Shown here: piece by piece, positions 30,796 through 39,648 of the stretch
Numbering within the stretch: the first letter of the stretch is position 1
Layout of the letters: the number at the start of each line of letters is the position of its first letter
Position numbers and translations under genes: made by a program
DNA from: an uncultured Bacteroidia bacterium
Lineage (GTDB): Bacteria > Bacteroidota > Bacteroidia > Bacteroidales > UBA932
Length of the DNA stretch: 64,000 nt
Direction: 5' to 3'
NCBI GenBank assembly: GCA_902781705.1
Contig: CACZKE010000006.1
Span: 56,073 to 120,072, forward strand
Notes under the pieces: generated by a model
Databases searched by the model: none
Told to the model about the DNA's origin: nothing
What the model saw: only the letters and a program-made list of their open reading frames with translations

Positions 30796-31349
30796 GGATC
30801 GCGGTCTATTCCGGGAGTTTCAACCCGTTGCATATCGGCCATCAGGCCATCATGGAGTACCTGACGCGGGATGCGGCGTTCGACTGGGTGTACCTCATCG
30901 TGTCGCCACAGAGTCCGTTCAAGGATGCGGAAAATGCATTGACGGGGGAGCAGCGGTATGAGGCCGCCGTGGCTGCCGTGAAGCGGCACCCGGAGATCCG
31001 GGTGTGGGTGGATGATATCGAATTGGGAATGGAACCGCCTCATTATACGATCCGTACGCTGGATGCGCTGCGGGAGCGGGAACCCGTGAACGAGTTTACC
31101 CTGGTCATCGGCGCAGACAATCTGGAAAGTTTCCCGCGCTGGCGGGATTACGATCGTATCCTCCGTGAGTATGGTGTCGTGGTCTTTCCCCGGAAGGGCT
31201 ATCACCGGGGCCATCTCAAGGCCCGCCTGCTGCGGGAATGCCCGGACTACCGGATCGAACTCCTGAAAGCCCCCCGCGTGGACATTTCCTCCACCGAAAT
31301 CCGCAACGGCCTCGCCGCCGGGCAGGATATGAGCGCTTTTCTGATGTAG
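30792..31349 (+). CDS. nadD: Nicotinate-nucleotide adenylyltransferase
   Basis: A 185-residue enzyme forming NaAD from NaMN and ATP for NAD synthesis. The nucleotidyltransferase motif SGSFNPLHIGH sits at the N-terminus, and the C-terminal ISSTEIR block is intact. The GTG start at 30792 overlaps the gmk stop by 4 bases; no ATG precedes the catalytic motif. Confidence 0.95.
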   Translation: MRIAVYSGSFNPLHIGHQAIMEYLTRDAAFDWVYLIVSPQSPFKDAENALTGEQRYEAAVAAVKRHPEIRVWVDDIELGMEPPHYTIRTLDALREREPVNEFTLVIGADNLESFPRWRDYDRILREYGVVVFPRKGYHRGHLKARLLRECPDYRIELLKAPRVDISSTEIRNGLAAGQDMSAFLM

Positions 31350-31352
31350 CTT

Positions 31353-31850
31353 ATGCAGATAGAAACCGAACGGAAATTCCTCGTGACAGGGGACGGGTAC
31401 AAGGCGGAGGCGGTGGAGAAGCACCGGATCCGCCAGGGCTATATCGCCCATGACGAAGGGCGCAGCGTCCGGGTGCGGATCCGCGACGGGAAGGGGATCC
31501 TGACCGTCAAGGGACCGTTCATCGGCCTGGGAAGCCGTCCGGAGTGGGAGAAGGAATTGACCCTGCAGGAGGCGGAGGACCTTTTCCAGCTCTGTAAGCC
31601 GGGGTGTGTCGATAAGACCCGGTGGATCGTGCCGGCAGATTCCTTCGCTCCGCTCGGAATGACAGACTCGTCCCGCTTCTTCGAAGTGGACGAGTTCCAC
31701 GGGGAGAACGAGGGGCTGGTGATGGCAGAGATCGAACTCGCCGATGCCGACGAGTCCTTCCCGAAACCGTCCTGGCTCGGGGAAGAGGTCACGGGCGACA
31801 AGCGGTATTACAACGGCTATCTCGCCCGAAAACCCTTCAAATCCTGGTAA
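31353..31850 (+). CDS. CYTH-domain protein (triphosphate tunnel metalloenzyme) with in-frame repeat insert
   Basis: A 165-residue CYTH/TTM protein with the ExExK signature (IETERKFLV) and the acidic and basic strand residues of the tunnel (RVRIRDGKGILTVKG, EVDEFHGE, MAEIEL). Family members hydrolyse triphosphates or polyphosphate; the substrate here is not known. Residues about 96-104 (DSFAPLGMT) come from a copy of a dispersed palindromic repeat read in frame, placed in a loop between KTRWIVP and RFFEVDEFHG where relatives have a short turn. Confidence 0.88.
   Translation: MQIETERKFLVTGDGYKAEAVEKHRIRQGYIAHDEGRSVRVRIRDGKGILTVKGPFIGLGSRPEWEKELTLQEAEDLFQLCKPGCVDKTRWIVPADSFAPLGMTDSSRFFEVDEFHGENEGLVMAEIELADADESFPKPSWLGEEVTGDKRYYNGYLARKPFKSW
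31637..31664 (-). repeat. Dispersed palindromic repeat, copy 2 (inside the CYTH gene)
   Basis: A 28-base element in minus orientation, with arms ATTCC/GGAAT and inner sequence GAGCGGAGCGAA. It matches copy 1 at nearly all positions and is read in frame by the host gene. Confidence 0.85.
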
Positions 31851-31868
31851 TATCTCCCGTTTTTTTCG

Positions 31869-31876
31869 TATTTTTG
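31869..31876 (+). promoter_or_regulatory. -7 promoter box upstream of the cobalamin riboswitch
   Basis: TATTTTTG just upstream of the riboswitch, placing transcription start near 31882, at the aptamer 5' end. Confidence 0.6.
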
Positions 31877-31879
31877 CAC

Positions 31880-32060
31880 CGGATGAAGGTGCCTGGGCCG
31901 GGATTCTTCCCGGCGGGCTCAAAAGGGAATCCGGTGCGAGTCCGGGACTGTGCCCGCAGCTGTGTCGTCCGGAACGGCTCCGAATCGATGCCATTGTCCC
32001 CTCGGGGATGAGAAGGCCGGGGCCGGGACCAGTCAGAAGACCTGCCTTCATCAAGTTGCA
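31880..32060 (+). ncRNA. Cobalamin riboswitch
   Basis: Conserved aptamer parts occur in order: GGTGCC (31888-31893), the AAAAGGGAATCCGGTGCGAGTCCGG core (31921-31945), CTGTGCCCGCAGCTGTG, GAAGGCC, and the B12 box AGTCAGAAGACCTGCC (32031-32046). A GGGGACAAGCCCC hairpin follows before the btuG start and may be part of the expression platform. It is expected to reduce expression when B12 is plentiful. Confidence 0.95.
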
Positions 32061-32108
32061 CAGCCGGGCTCGGGGACAAGCCCCAGTGGAAACGTTAATC
32101 TGTTCATT

Positions 32109-33290
32109 ATGAAGAAAGCGATGCTGCTTTTGCTTTGCGGTACGCTGTGCTTTTGCGCATGCCGCAAGGATCCTGTACCGGAACCGCCGTCCAAAGATGC
32201 GGAATTGACCGGCCAGAAGGTCGATGTCTCGGGTTTCCCGGAGTCGGTCCGGAAAGTTTTCCTGCTCAATGAAGGGGGCATGGGCTCCAACAACGCCACC
32301 CTGGATTTCCTCCGGGTTTCCGATGGAACCTATGTCAACGGGGCCTTCCGGAAAATGAATCCGGAGGTGGGTGCCGGCCTGGGCGACGTAGGCAATGACA
32401 TCGCCGTCCATGGGGACGAGCTCTGGCTGGTCGTGAACAATTCCGGGATCGTGGAAGTCCTCTCGGCAAAGGATGAGACGGAAATCGCCGCCATCCCGGT
32501 CCCGACGCCGCGTTCCCTCGCGTTCGATCAACGCTACGCCTATGTCACTTCCTGGGCAGGCGCTTATGCGACAGGAAGTTACGATGAGAACGGAAACTAT
32601 TCGGTGACGGACTCCAAGAATCCGAAAGGACAGGTGTACCGGATCGACCTGGAAACCAAGAAGCTCGCAGGCTCCGTGGAAGTGGGCTACCAGCCGGAAG
32701 GTATCGCCTGGTATGACGGCAAACTGTATGTCGCCAATTCCGGAGGCATTTCCAGCCAGCTTCCCCCGGATTATGCGTACGACAATACGGTGAGTGTCAT
32801 CGACACGGATTCCTTCCGGGTGGAACGGTCGATCTCCGTGCAGGTGAATCTGAAGAATGTCTATGCGGACGGTACCGGCGGCATCTACGTCACGACGCTG
32901 GGCGACTTCTGGAGCGTTCATTCCGGCTTGTACCGGATCGAGACCCAGATCGCCAGCGGTATCGATCCGGTCTCCAAAGTGGCTGATTATGTGAGTGTTT
33001 CCGCCCTGTATGGGGATACGGTCTATTGCATCGGCACCGATTCCGAATTCGACTGGGGCGCCGCCCACGAGTACCAGGCCTGGAGCGTCCGGAACGGCGT
33101 CCGGAAGGCGCTGCCCCTGAAAGTGTCGGCAACGGCTTTGTACAGCCTGGGCGTGCTGGACGGGGATACCTTTTTGGTCGGGGATGCCGGCGATTATTTC
33201 AATCCGGGCACGGTTTCGTGCTATTCCGGGGGTGCGTTGCGCTGGACCGTAAAGGCCGGTGTCTGCCCGGGGCATTTTGCTCTGTATTGA
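32109..33290 (+). CDS. btuG: Surface lipoprotein of the BtuG type (B12-binding beta-propeller)
   Basis: A 393-residue lipoprotein with a Cys after a hydrophobic signal (C18 in FCAC). The body is a YncE-like/DUF5074 propeller: repeated blocks such as GNDIAVHGDELWLVVNNSGIVEVL and YQPEGIAWYDGKLYVANSGG. It lies directly under a cobalamin riboswitch and overlaps the btuB-type receptor gene, which is the arrangement of Bacteroides BtuG, a surface protein that captures B12 with very high affinity and passes it to BtuB. The identification rests on fold plus context. Confidence 0.85.
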   Translation: MKKAMLLLLCGTLCFCACRKDPVPEPPSKDAELTGQKVDVSGFPESVRKVFLLNEGGMGSNNATLDFLRVSDGTYVNGAFRKMNPEVGAGLGDVGNDIAVHGDELWLVVNNSGIVEVLSAKDETEIAAIPVPTPRSLAFDQRYAYVTSWAGAYATGSYDENGNYSVTDSKNPKGQVYRIDLETKKLAGSVEVGYQPEGIAWYDGKLYVANSGGISSQLPPDYAYDNTVSVIDTDSFRVERSISVQVNLKNVYADGTGGIYVTTLGDFWSVHSGLYRIETQIASGIDPVSKVADYVSVSALYGDTVYCIGTDSEFDWGAAHEYQAWSVRNGVRKALPLKVSATALYSLGVLDGDTFLVGDAGDYFNPGTVSCYSGGALRWTVKAGVCPGHFALY

Positions 33291-35277
33291 CTTGCGAAGC
33301 CCTTCAGCCATAGCGCTGGCCATCGCCCTGTCCGCCCCCTGGTGCCTGCAGGCCCAGGAGGCGGATACGCTTGCGGCGGCCTCCGTCTATTCCGTCCAGG
33401 TGTTCCCGGTCGTCCGGCCCTCCGAGGAAGTGTATCTTCCGGGCGTGGCCGCTCCTCCGGCGCAGGTCGCAGACGTCCTCCGCCGGTTTACCGGTGTCCA
33501 GGTGAAGGATTATGGAGGGGTGGGGGGATTGAAGACGGTGAATGTCCGCAGTCTGGGAAGCGAGCATGTCGGCGTGTTCCTGGACGGTGTCCAGGTGGAC
33601 AATGCGCAGAACATGCAGGTGGACCTGGGGCGTTTCTCCGTGGACGGAATCGGCCTGGTGTCCCTGTATAACGGACAGAAAACCAGACGTTTGCAGACAG
33701 CAAAGGAATACGCGTCCGGAGCTTCGATTCACTTGGAAAGCGAGCGCCCCCTGCTGGTGGACCGGGATGGGGGACGGGTGCGTCTGAGAGGGGGTTCTTT
33801 CGGAACCTTCAATCCGTCCCTCCAATGGGACCGGGATCTGGGCCCCGTCACGCTCCGGGTATCGGCGGAGGGGGTGACCAGTCATGGAAAATACAAGTTC
33901 CCCTTTTTCGATACCACCCTGGTGCGGGAAAACGGGGATATCCGGAGCCTCCGCCTGGAGTCGGCCCTGTTCGGCCGCCTCAAGCGGGGGGAATGGCGTC
34001 TTCGCGGATATGGCTACGGCTCGGAGCGGGGATTCCCCGGTCCGGTCATCCGCCGGGCAACGGGCTTTCCGTTCAGTGCGGAGCGGCAGGCGGACCGCAA
34101 CCTCTTCCTCCAGGGCGGTTGGCAGGAAGACTGGACGCCCCGTTACGCGACGTCGCTCCGTTTCAAATTCGCGGACGACTATATCCATTACGACACCCAC
34201 CCGGAGAAGAATCCCATGGCGCTGCCCTATGACCTGCATTACCACCAGCGCTCCGGTTATCTATCACTCGCACAGTCGTTTGTACTTGCGGATCCCTGGT
34301 CCGTGGACCTGAGTACCGATCTACAGCGCAATGCCCTGGATACCGATGCCGGACAGTCCGTCACCCCTCGGAGGACCGTTTTTACGGAGGCGCTGGCCAC
34401 CCGGCTGGCCTGGGAACGCTTCCGCGTGGCCGCCCATGCTGTCTATCAGGGCGCCTGGGATGGTTTTCTGACCCCGGAAGCTGGCGGCTGGTCCCGGGAG
34501 AATACGTTCCGGCGTGCGTGGATGCCTTCCATCAGCCTGTTCTATGCCCCTTTCCGCTGGCTGGAGATGGACGGCTTCCTCAAGCGGAGCTATCGTCTTC
34601 CGTCCTTCAACGACCTCTATTACTCCCAGATGGGCAATTCCGCCCTCGACCCGGAATCCGCCGTCCAGGCGGGCTTGGACCTGCGTTTCCGGCACGCCTC
34701 CGGACCCTGGTCCTGGGAGGGGCGGCTTTCACCCTATCACAACCGGGTGACGGACAAGATCGTCGCCATTCCGACATCGTCGCAGTTCCGCTGGACGATG
34801 CTCAACATCGGACGGGTGGATGTCACGGGCGTGGATGTGCGGTTGGAGGGGCGTTTCCACCGGCAGGAATGGACGGCGGAGGCCGTGTTCCGCTACAGTT
34901 TCCAGCGGGCACTGGACCATAGCGATCCGTCCGGAAGCACTTTCGGGAACCAGATCCCCTATATACCGCGGCACAGCGGCGGAATCGACCTTCGTGCCGG
35001 CTGGCGGGCCTGGTCGTTTTCCTGGGATACGGTCGTGACAGGGGAGCGCTGGTCCCGGACGGCGAATACGCCGGACTACCATATCGACCCCTGGTCGGTC
35101 AGCGATGCTTCCATAGCCCGCATCATAGATTTGCCCGCTTCCGGGAACCGGGCGAAGGCGCCGGTCCTGAAGGCGGGCATGGTGGTCAGGAACGTGTTCG
35201 ACCGTTCGTATCAGGTGGTTCAAGGCTATCCGATGCCGGGAGCCAGCCTGATGATCTCGCTGGAGTATACCTGGTAA
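33259..35277 (+). CDS. btuB: TonB-dependent vitamin B12 receptor BtuB
   Basis: About 672 residues forming an outer-membrane 22-strand barrel with plug. The plug domain (ADVLRRFTGVQVKDYGGVGGLKTVNVRSLG and GVFLDGVQVDNAQNMQVDLGRF) is intact; the barrel ends in a terminal aromatic strand (SLEYTW). A signal peptide ends CLQAQ. The ATG at 33259 overlaps btuG by 32 bases; a TTG at 33292 would give a cleaner signal peptide. B12 specificity is inferred from the riboswitch and BtuG. No inner-membrane BtuCDF genes are nearby. Only three bases separate it from the convergent FKBP gene. Confidence 0.92.
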   Translation: MSARGILLCIDLRSPSAIALAIALSAPWCLQAQEADTLAAASVYSVQVFPVVRPSEEVYLPGVAAPPAQVADVLRRFTGVQVKDYGGVGGLKTVNVRSLGSEHVGVFLDGVQVDNAQNMQVDLGRFSVDGIGLVSLYNGQKTRRLQTAKEYASGASIHLESERPLLVDRDGGRVRLRGGSFGTFNPSLQWDRDLGPVTLRVSAEGVTSHGKYKFPFFDTTLVRENGDIRSLRLESALFGRLKRGEWRLRGYGYGSERGFPGPVIRRATGFPFSAERQADRNLFLQGGWQEDWTPRYATSLRFKFADDYIHYDTHPEKNPMALPYDLHYHQRSGYLSLAQSFVLADPWSVDLSTDLQRNALDTDAGQSVTPRRTVFTEALATRLAWERFRVAAHAVYQGAWDGFLTPEAGGWSRENTFRRAWMPSISLFYAPFRWLEMDGFLKRSYRLPSFNDLYYSQMGNSALDPESAVQAGLDLRFRHASGPWSWEGRLSPYHNRVTDKIVAIPTSSQFRWTMLNIGRVDVTGVDVRLEGRFHRQEWTAEAVFRYSFQRALDHSDPSGSTFGNQIPYIPRHSGGIDLRAGWRAWSFSWDTVVTGERWSRTANTPDYHIDPWSVSDASIARIIDLPASGNRAKAPVLKAGMVVRNVFDRSYQVVQGYPMPGASLMISLEYTW

Positions 35278-35280
35278 TCT

Positions 35281-35886
35281 TTACAGGACCTCGATGAGTT
35301 CGACGACGAACTTCAGGGCGCTGTACGGCGGGATGGCATTGCCGGCGCCGTGTTCGCCGTAAGCGAGGTTGTACGGGAGGTAGAGCTCGTACTTGGCACC
35401 CTCGGCCATGAGCTGCAGGCCTTCGGTCCAACCCTTGATGACCTGGTTCAGGCCGAAGACGGCCGGTTCACCGCGCTTGTAGGAGCTGTCGAAGATCTGC
35501 CCGTTCGGGAAGGTCCCCTCATAGTGGCACTTGACCTGGCTCGTCGCGGAGGGCTTCTTGCCGGTTCCTTCTTTCAGGACTTTGTACATGAGGCCGCTGC
35601 CGGTGGCGCGGACCTCGGGGTCGTGGGCGGCCTGGGCGAGGAACTTCTCGCCTTCCTCCTTCGCGGCCTTTCCGGCGACGGCGGCCCGTTCGGAGGCTTC
35701 CTCTTCCATTTCCTTGTAGAACGCTTCCAGGGCTTCGCCGGCCTCATCCATGGAGATGGCGAGTTTCTCACCCTGCAGCATGGCCTTCAGACCGGCCACG
35801 AAGTCGTCGAAATTGAGTCCGTGCACACCCGACTGCAGCAGGTTTCCGGCAAGGCTCATTCCAAATGCATAGCTTTTCTTGTCCAT
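35281..35886 (-). CDS. FKBP-type peptidyl-prolyl isomerase
   Basis: A 201-residue FkpA/Mip-like protein. An N-terminal helical dimerisation segment (residues about 5-95) precedes an FKBP domain with VKCHYEGTFPNGQIFDSSYKRGEP, GWTEGLQLMAEGAKYELYLP and AYGEHGAG. The start at MDKKSYAFG (35886) carries no obvious signal peptide, so the protein may be cytoplasmic, unlike FkpA. Confidence 0.9.
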   Translation of the reverse strand: MDKKSYAFGMSLAGNLLQSGVHGLNFDDFVAGLKAMLQGEKLAISMDEAGEALEAFYKEMEEEASERAAVAGKAAKEEGEKFLAQAAHDPEVRATGSGLMYKVLKEGTGKKPSATSQVKCHYEGTFPNGQIFDSSYKRGEPAVFGLNQVIKGWTEGLQLMAEGAKYELYLPYNLAYGEHGAGNAIPPYSALKFVVELIEVL

Positions 35887-35926
35887 ATTCTTGGGTAATA
35901 ATGCGCGAAGATAGCAAAAAATCCCG

Positions 35927-35934
35927 TAAATTTG
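35927..35934 (+). promoter_or_regulatory. -7 promoter box of the pnuC operon
   Basis: TAAATTTG only 7 bases before the pnuC ATG, so the mRNA would be leaderless or nearly so. Confidence 0.4.
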
Positions 35935-35941
35935 TATTCTT

Positions 35942-36514
35942 ATGGATATCATACAAGCAATAGAAATCTTCGCCCTCGTCACCGGTGTCGCCTATGTGAT
36001 CCTGGAGATCCTGCAGAAGAACGCCATGTGGGTGGTCGGCATCCTGACCGGCGCTGCCTGCGCCTACAGTTTCGCCATCCAGCGCAGCTGGGGGATGATG
36101 GGGCTGAATGTCTATTACGTCGTCATGTCCGTCATCGGCCTGATCCAATGGCGGAAAGACGGGGCGCAGGTGAAGGAGGGAGCGATCCATATCCGTCCGC
36201 TCCCGGCGAAAACGGCCTTGTGGAGCGCCGTGGGCTTTGTCGTCGGTTCGCTCCTGTTGATCGGGGTGTTCCGTGCCCTCGGGGACAGCATGTCCGTCCT
36301 GGATGCCACGGCAACCGTCCTCAGCGTCATCGCCACCTGGTGGCTGACACGGTCCTATATCCAGCAATGGATGCTCTGGATCGTGGCCGATATCCTCACG
36401 ACCGCCCTCTGCATCGGCAACGGCCAGTACTGGATGGCTTTGTTATATGTCGTGTATGTCGCCTCGGCGGTGTATGGCTATTACCATTGGAAAAAGAAAG
36501 GAGTGGAGATATGA
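35942..36514 (+). CDS. pnuC: PnuC-type nicotinamide riboside transporter
   Basis: A 190-residue membrane protein with about seven hydrophobic helices. PnuC features include the NAMWVVGILTGAACAYSF segment, a WRKDG loop and the late ADILTTALCIGNGQYWMALLY stretch. It would import nicotinamide riboside for NAD synthesis; thiamine-type PnuT relatives cannot be excluded. Its stop overlaps the next start (ATGA). Another NAD gene, nadD, is 5 kb upstream. Confidence 0.88.
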   Translation: MDIIQAIEIFALVTGVAYVILEILQKNAMWVVGILTGAACAYSFAIQRSWGMMGLNVYYVVMSVIGLIQWRKDGAQVKEGAIHIRPLPAKTALWSAVGFVVGSLLLIGVFRALGDSMSVLDATATVLSVIATWWLTRSYIQQWMLWIVADILTTALCIGNGQYWMALLYVVYVASAVYGYYHWKKKGVEI

Positions 36515-37332
36515 TCCTGATTGTCGAAAGCGGGGCCACCAAGACCGACTGGTGCCTGATCGCCCCTGGCGGCGCAGTTCAAAAGCGCCTGCAAACCCCG
36601 GGCATGAACTTGTCGTCCATTGCGGCGGAATCCAATGCGCAGGTCTTCGCCGATGCCGTGGAGAACTTTTCCGGCGTGCAGGAAGTCCATTTCTTCGCCG
36701 CCGGTCTGCTGGAGTTTCCCACCGGGCTGGACCAGGTGTTCAAGGAGCGTTTCCCGATGGCGCGTTGTGAATACGCCTCGGACCTTCTGGCGGCCGCCCG
36801 TGCCGCTTGCGGCCACGGGGAAGGCATCGCCGCCATCCTGGGAACTGGCTCCAACACTTGCCATTACGACGGGGAGCGGATTGTCCGGAACATCCATGGC
36901 GGCGGATTCATCATCGGCGACGAGGGCAGCGCGGCCGCCTTGGGCCGGATGTTCCTCAGTGACTTCGTGAAGGAGTTGGTGCCGGCGGACCTGGCCGATT
37001 CCTTCGCCTCCTTCCATGAGGCCGATTATGCCTCCATCGTCCGGAACATCTACCGGAGTCCCGCTCCGTCCCGGTATTTGGGCAGCCTCGCTCCCTTCCT
37101 GTTGGAAAACCGGGAGAACGCCTATGTCAAATCGCTGATCGAACGGAATTTCCGGGACCTCTTCGAGCGGGCCCTCATGCGGTACGGCCAGAATCTTCCC
37201 GTGGGCGTCATCGGCGGCTTCGGCTGCGCCTGCCGGGCCGAGCTGGAACGCCTGGGTGCGGAATATGGACTGACCTTCTCCCGCTTCATCGCCTCTCCGA
37301 TGGACGGGCTCATCGACTACTATGGCCTATAA
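36511..37332 (+). CDS. BadF/BadG-family sugar kinase (N-acetylglucosamine kinase-like)
   Basis: A 273-residue ASKHA-fold kinase. The N-terminal phosphate-1 motif is VESGATKTDW, the phosphate-2 region contains AAILGTGSNTCHYDG, and the adenosine loop is VGVIGGFGCAC. Bacteroidota homologues include N-acetylglucosamine and N-acetylmuramate kinases, so a role in amino-sugar recycling is plausible alongside the NamZ/AmpG genes 11 kb away; the substrate is not proven by sequence. It overlaps pnuC by 4 bases and recR by 11. Confidence 0.85.
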   Translation: MILIVESGATKTDWCLIAPGGAVQKRLQTPGMNLSSIAAESNAQVFADAVENFSGVQEVHFFAAGLLEFPTGLDQVFKERFPMARCEYASDLLAAARAACGHGEGIAAILGTGSNTCHYDGERIVRNIHGGGFIIGDEGSAAALGRMFLSDFVKELVPADLADSFASFHEADYASIVRNIYRSPAPSRYLGSLAPFLLENRENAYVKSLIERNFRDLFERALMRYGQNLPVGVIGGFGCACRAELERLGAEYGLTFSRFIASPMDGLIDYYGL

Positions 37333-37948
37333 AGAGAAATATCCCTCCGACCTTCTGTCCGACGCCGTGGAGGCCATCGGCACCCTTCCCGGGGTGGGCC
37401 GTCGCAGCGCCCTGCGCCTGGCCCTGCACCTGCTCCGCCAGCCGCAGGAGAACGTCCATCATTTCACGGATGCGATCAATCGCCTTCGGGACGAGGTCCG
37501 TTACTGCCGGGAGTGCCGGATGATTTCGGACGAGGAGATCTGCTCCCTCTGTGCGGACCGCTCGCGTGACCACAGCGCTATCTGCGTGGTCGAGAGCGTC
37601 CGGGATGTGATGAGCATCGAGAATACCGCCCAATACCACGGGGTGTACCATGTCCTCGGAGGTATCATTTCCCCGATCGCCGGAATCGGCCCGTCGGACC
37701 TGAGTATCAACGAATTGATCCGGCGGGTGGAGGCCCTTCCGAACCCTTCGGAAGCGGAGGTCATCTTCGCCCTCAGCGGCGATGTGGAAGGGGAGTCCAC
37801 GGCCTTCTATATCTACCGGAAACTGTCCCATACGGGCGTCCGTTTCTCATCCCTGGCCCGCGGACTGGGATTCGGGGACGACCTGGAGTATGCCGATGAG
37901 CTTACGCTGGGCCGTTCTATCGTGAACCGGCAGGAATTCAAACCGTGA
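37322..37948 (+). CDS. recR: Recombination mediator RecR
   Basis: A 208-residue DNA-repair protein that works with RecF/RecO to load RecA. A helix-hairpin-helix (LPGVGRRSALRLALHLL) is followed by a four-Cys zinc finger (CRECRMISDEEICSLC) and a Toprim domain (VVESVRDVMSIE). It overlaps the kinase upstream by 11 bases and mntP downstream by 4. Confidence 0.96.
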   Translation: MAYKEKYPSDLLSDAVEAIGTLPGVGRRSALRLALHLLRQPQENVHHFTDAINRLRDEVRYCRECRMISDEEICSLCADRSRDHSAICVVESVRDVMSIENTAQYHGVYHVLGGIISPIAGIGPSDLSINELIRRVEALPNPSEAEVIFALSGDVEGESTAFYIYRKLSHTGVRFSSLARGLGFGDDLEYADELTLGRSIVNRQEFKP

Positions 37949-38520
37949 GAATGATCCTGAATGCCATCCTGATCGGCCTGTCCCTGTGTGCGGACTGTTT
38001 CGCCGTCACGCTGTGCTCTTCCTTCCTCGTAAGCCGGGAGGAGGTGCGGAAAAAGGTGGCGACGGTGGCCGTCGTCTTTGTCCTGATCCATGTGGGTTTT
38101 CTTTTGGGCGGATGGGCCCTGGGTGCTTTCGCGACGAATCTCATCGCCGGCCATGTGGCTCATTTCGAACGGATTGCCCACATCATCGGCTTCCTGCTCC
38201 TGCTGTATGTGGGACTGGAAATGTTCATCGACGGTGTCCGGAGCAAGTCCGAGCACCTGAATCTGGACGGTATCGGGGGCATCATCCTCGGGAGCGTCGC
38301 CACCTCCATCGATGCCGCCGCCGTGGGGCTGTCCATGGCCCTGAACGGAGCCCCCTGGGCCGAAATCGCCCCGGTGGCCGTTTCCCTCGTCGTCTTCACG
38401 GTCATCTCCGTGGTCGTCGGCATGCTCTCCGGCAGCTTCCTCGGCCGGAAACTCGGTCACAGCGCCCGCATCGTCGGCGGGCTTGTCCTCATCGGCCTCG
38501 GCATCCATATCCTGCTGTAG
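37945..38520 (+). CDS. mntP: Putative manganese efflux pump MntP
   Basis: A 191-residue protein with six hydrophobic helices as two internal repeats. The repeats bear the acidic motifs SLCADCFAV and ATSIDAAAVG, characteristic of MntP. A GTG start at 37945 overlaps recR; an ATG at 37951 is an equal alternative. No manganese riboswitch (yybP-ykoY) is visible upstream, as the gene sits inside an operon. Confidence 0.9.
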   Translation: MRMILNAILIGLSLCADCFAVTLCSSFLVSREEVRKKVATVAVVFVLIHVGFLLGGWALGAFATNLIAGHVAHFERIAHIIGFLLLLYVGLEMFIDGVRSKSEHLNLDGIGGIILGSVATSIDAAAVGLSMALNGAPWAEIAPVAVSLVVFTVISVVVGMLSGSFLGRKLGHSARIVGGLVLIGLGIHILL

Positions 38521-38526
38521 GCAGGA

Positions 38527-39642
38527 CTATTGGAAGGACAGGACGGTGTCGATGGCTTCTTCGGGGTCGTCGGTGACGGAAATCAGCAGATTGCGGTATT
38601 TGCCCCGCGCGAGGAGGTCTTCCAGCAGCGGGTAGATGGGGATTTCCCGGGTGAAGAATTCCTTGTCCAGGAACACCATCGGGCTGGGGGCGCCGAAGGT
38701 CTCGTAATGGTTCTGGGCGGCGTCCTGGAAGATTTCCTGGATGGTGCCGGCCGAGCCGGGGGAGTAGATGATCCCGCCCTTGGCAATGGCCAGGAGCGTA
38801 TCCTCGCGGAGACTGTTGTAGAAGTACTTGGCGATGTCGGTCGCGAAGGGCGTGGAGGGCTCGTGCCCATAGAACCAGGTCGGGATGCCCAGGCTGCGGT
38901 ATTTGTGCTGCGGGTACTTGTGCATGACCTCGAGCGCCGTGCGGAGCCAGCCTTCGTCCCGGAAGGTCTGGGCGGTGGAGAGGATCTGCATCGCTTCGTC
39001 GAATTCCGCCTCGCTCCTACCGGCCATCCAGGCCCCGAGGTGCGTGGCTTCCATCGCGCCCGGACCGCCTCCGGAGGCCATCAGCTTGCCTTTCTCGGTG
39101 AGTTTCTTGCTGATCAGGGCCACCTTCCGGTACCCTTCTTCGGAGCGCTGGAGCGCATGGCCGCCCATGATGGCGACAACCTGCCGCTCGTCGAACCGGC
39201 TCAGGAATTCGCGCATGGCGCTGCTCATCGCCCGGTCGTGGAGGGTGCGTCCCAGGGTTTCCCGGATATCGTCGCACTGCTGGCCCTTCTCTATGTAATC
39301 GGCATACACCCGGGCGTCGAAGCAAGTGCTGTAACTCTCCTCGTTCTCCGGGTCATAGCCGGCATACAGGGTTTCCCCGTCATAAAGCTTGGTGCGGAAC
39401 ACGTTGTACGTGCGCCCCATGCGCGGGAAGATGAGGCAGGTCTGGCCGATGCGCCCCTCCATCTCGGACGGAATGTCGCATCCGAGGAAGCAGCAGTCGG
39501 AGAACAGGTGCCCTGCCGCCACGTACTGCGGCACCTGGTTGAAGTCGATGTACTGGAAGACGTAGCGGGAAATGATGCCGGTCGCATCCGGGGCGGGCAG
39601 CTGGGAGATCTCCGATATCTCCCGGTAAGGGATCTGGTCCAT
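38527..39642 (-). CDS. LOG-family (SLOG superfamily) Rossmann-fold protein
   Basis: A 371-residue protein. The C-terminal two thirds show the LOG/lysine-decarboxylase-like pattern: AIMGGHALQRSEEGYRKVA, MASGGGPGAMEATHLGA and the nucleotide-binding YSPGSAGTIQEIFQD. The N-terminal ~130 residues are an extra domain that I do not recognise. LOG enzymes release cytokinin-like nucleobases from nucleotides or bind nucleotide ligands. Function here is unassigned. Confidence 0.75.
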   Translation of the reverse strand: MDQIPYREISEISQLPAPDATGIISRYVFQYIDFNQVPQYVAAGHLFSDCCFLGCDIPSEMEGRIGQTCLIFPRMGRTYNVFRTKLYDGETLYAGYDPENEESYSTCFDARVYADYIEKGQQCDDIRETLGRTLHDRAMSSAMREFLSRFDERQVVAIMGGHALQRSEEGYRKVALISKKLTEKGKLMASGGGPGAMEATHLGAWMAGRSEAEFDEAMQILSTAQTFRDEGWLRTALEVMHKYPQHKYRSLGIPTWFYGHEPSTPFATDIAKYFYNSLREDTLLAIAKGGIIYSPGSAGTIQEIFQDAAQNHYETFGAPSPMVFLDKEFFTREIPIYPLLEDLLARGKYRNLLISVTDDPEEAIDTVLSFQ

Positions 39643-39648
39643 GGGCGA

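Noticed and set aside
31880-32108. Protein-coding reading through the riboswitch as a longer BtuG N-terminus
   Set aside because: The frame is open from 31950, but it would translate the aptamer. The lipoprotein signal starts at 32109.
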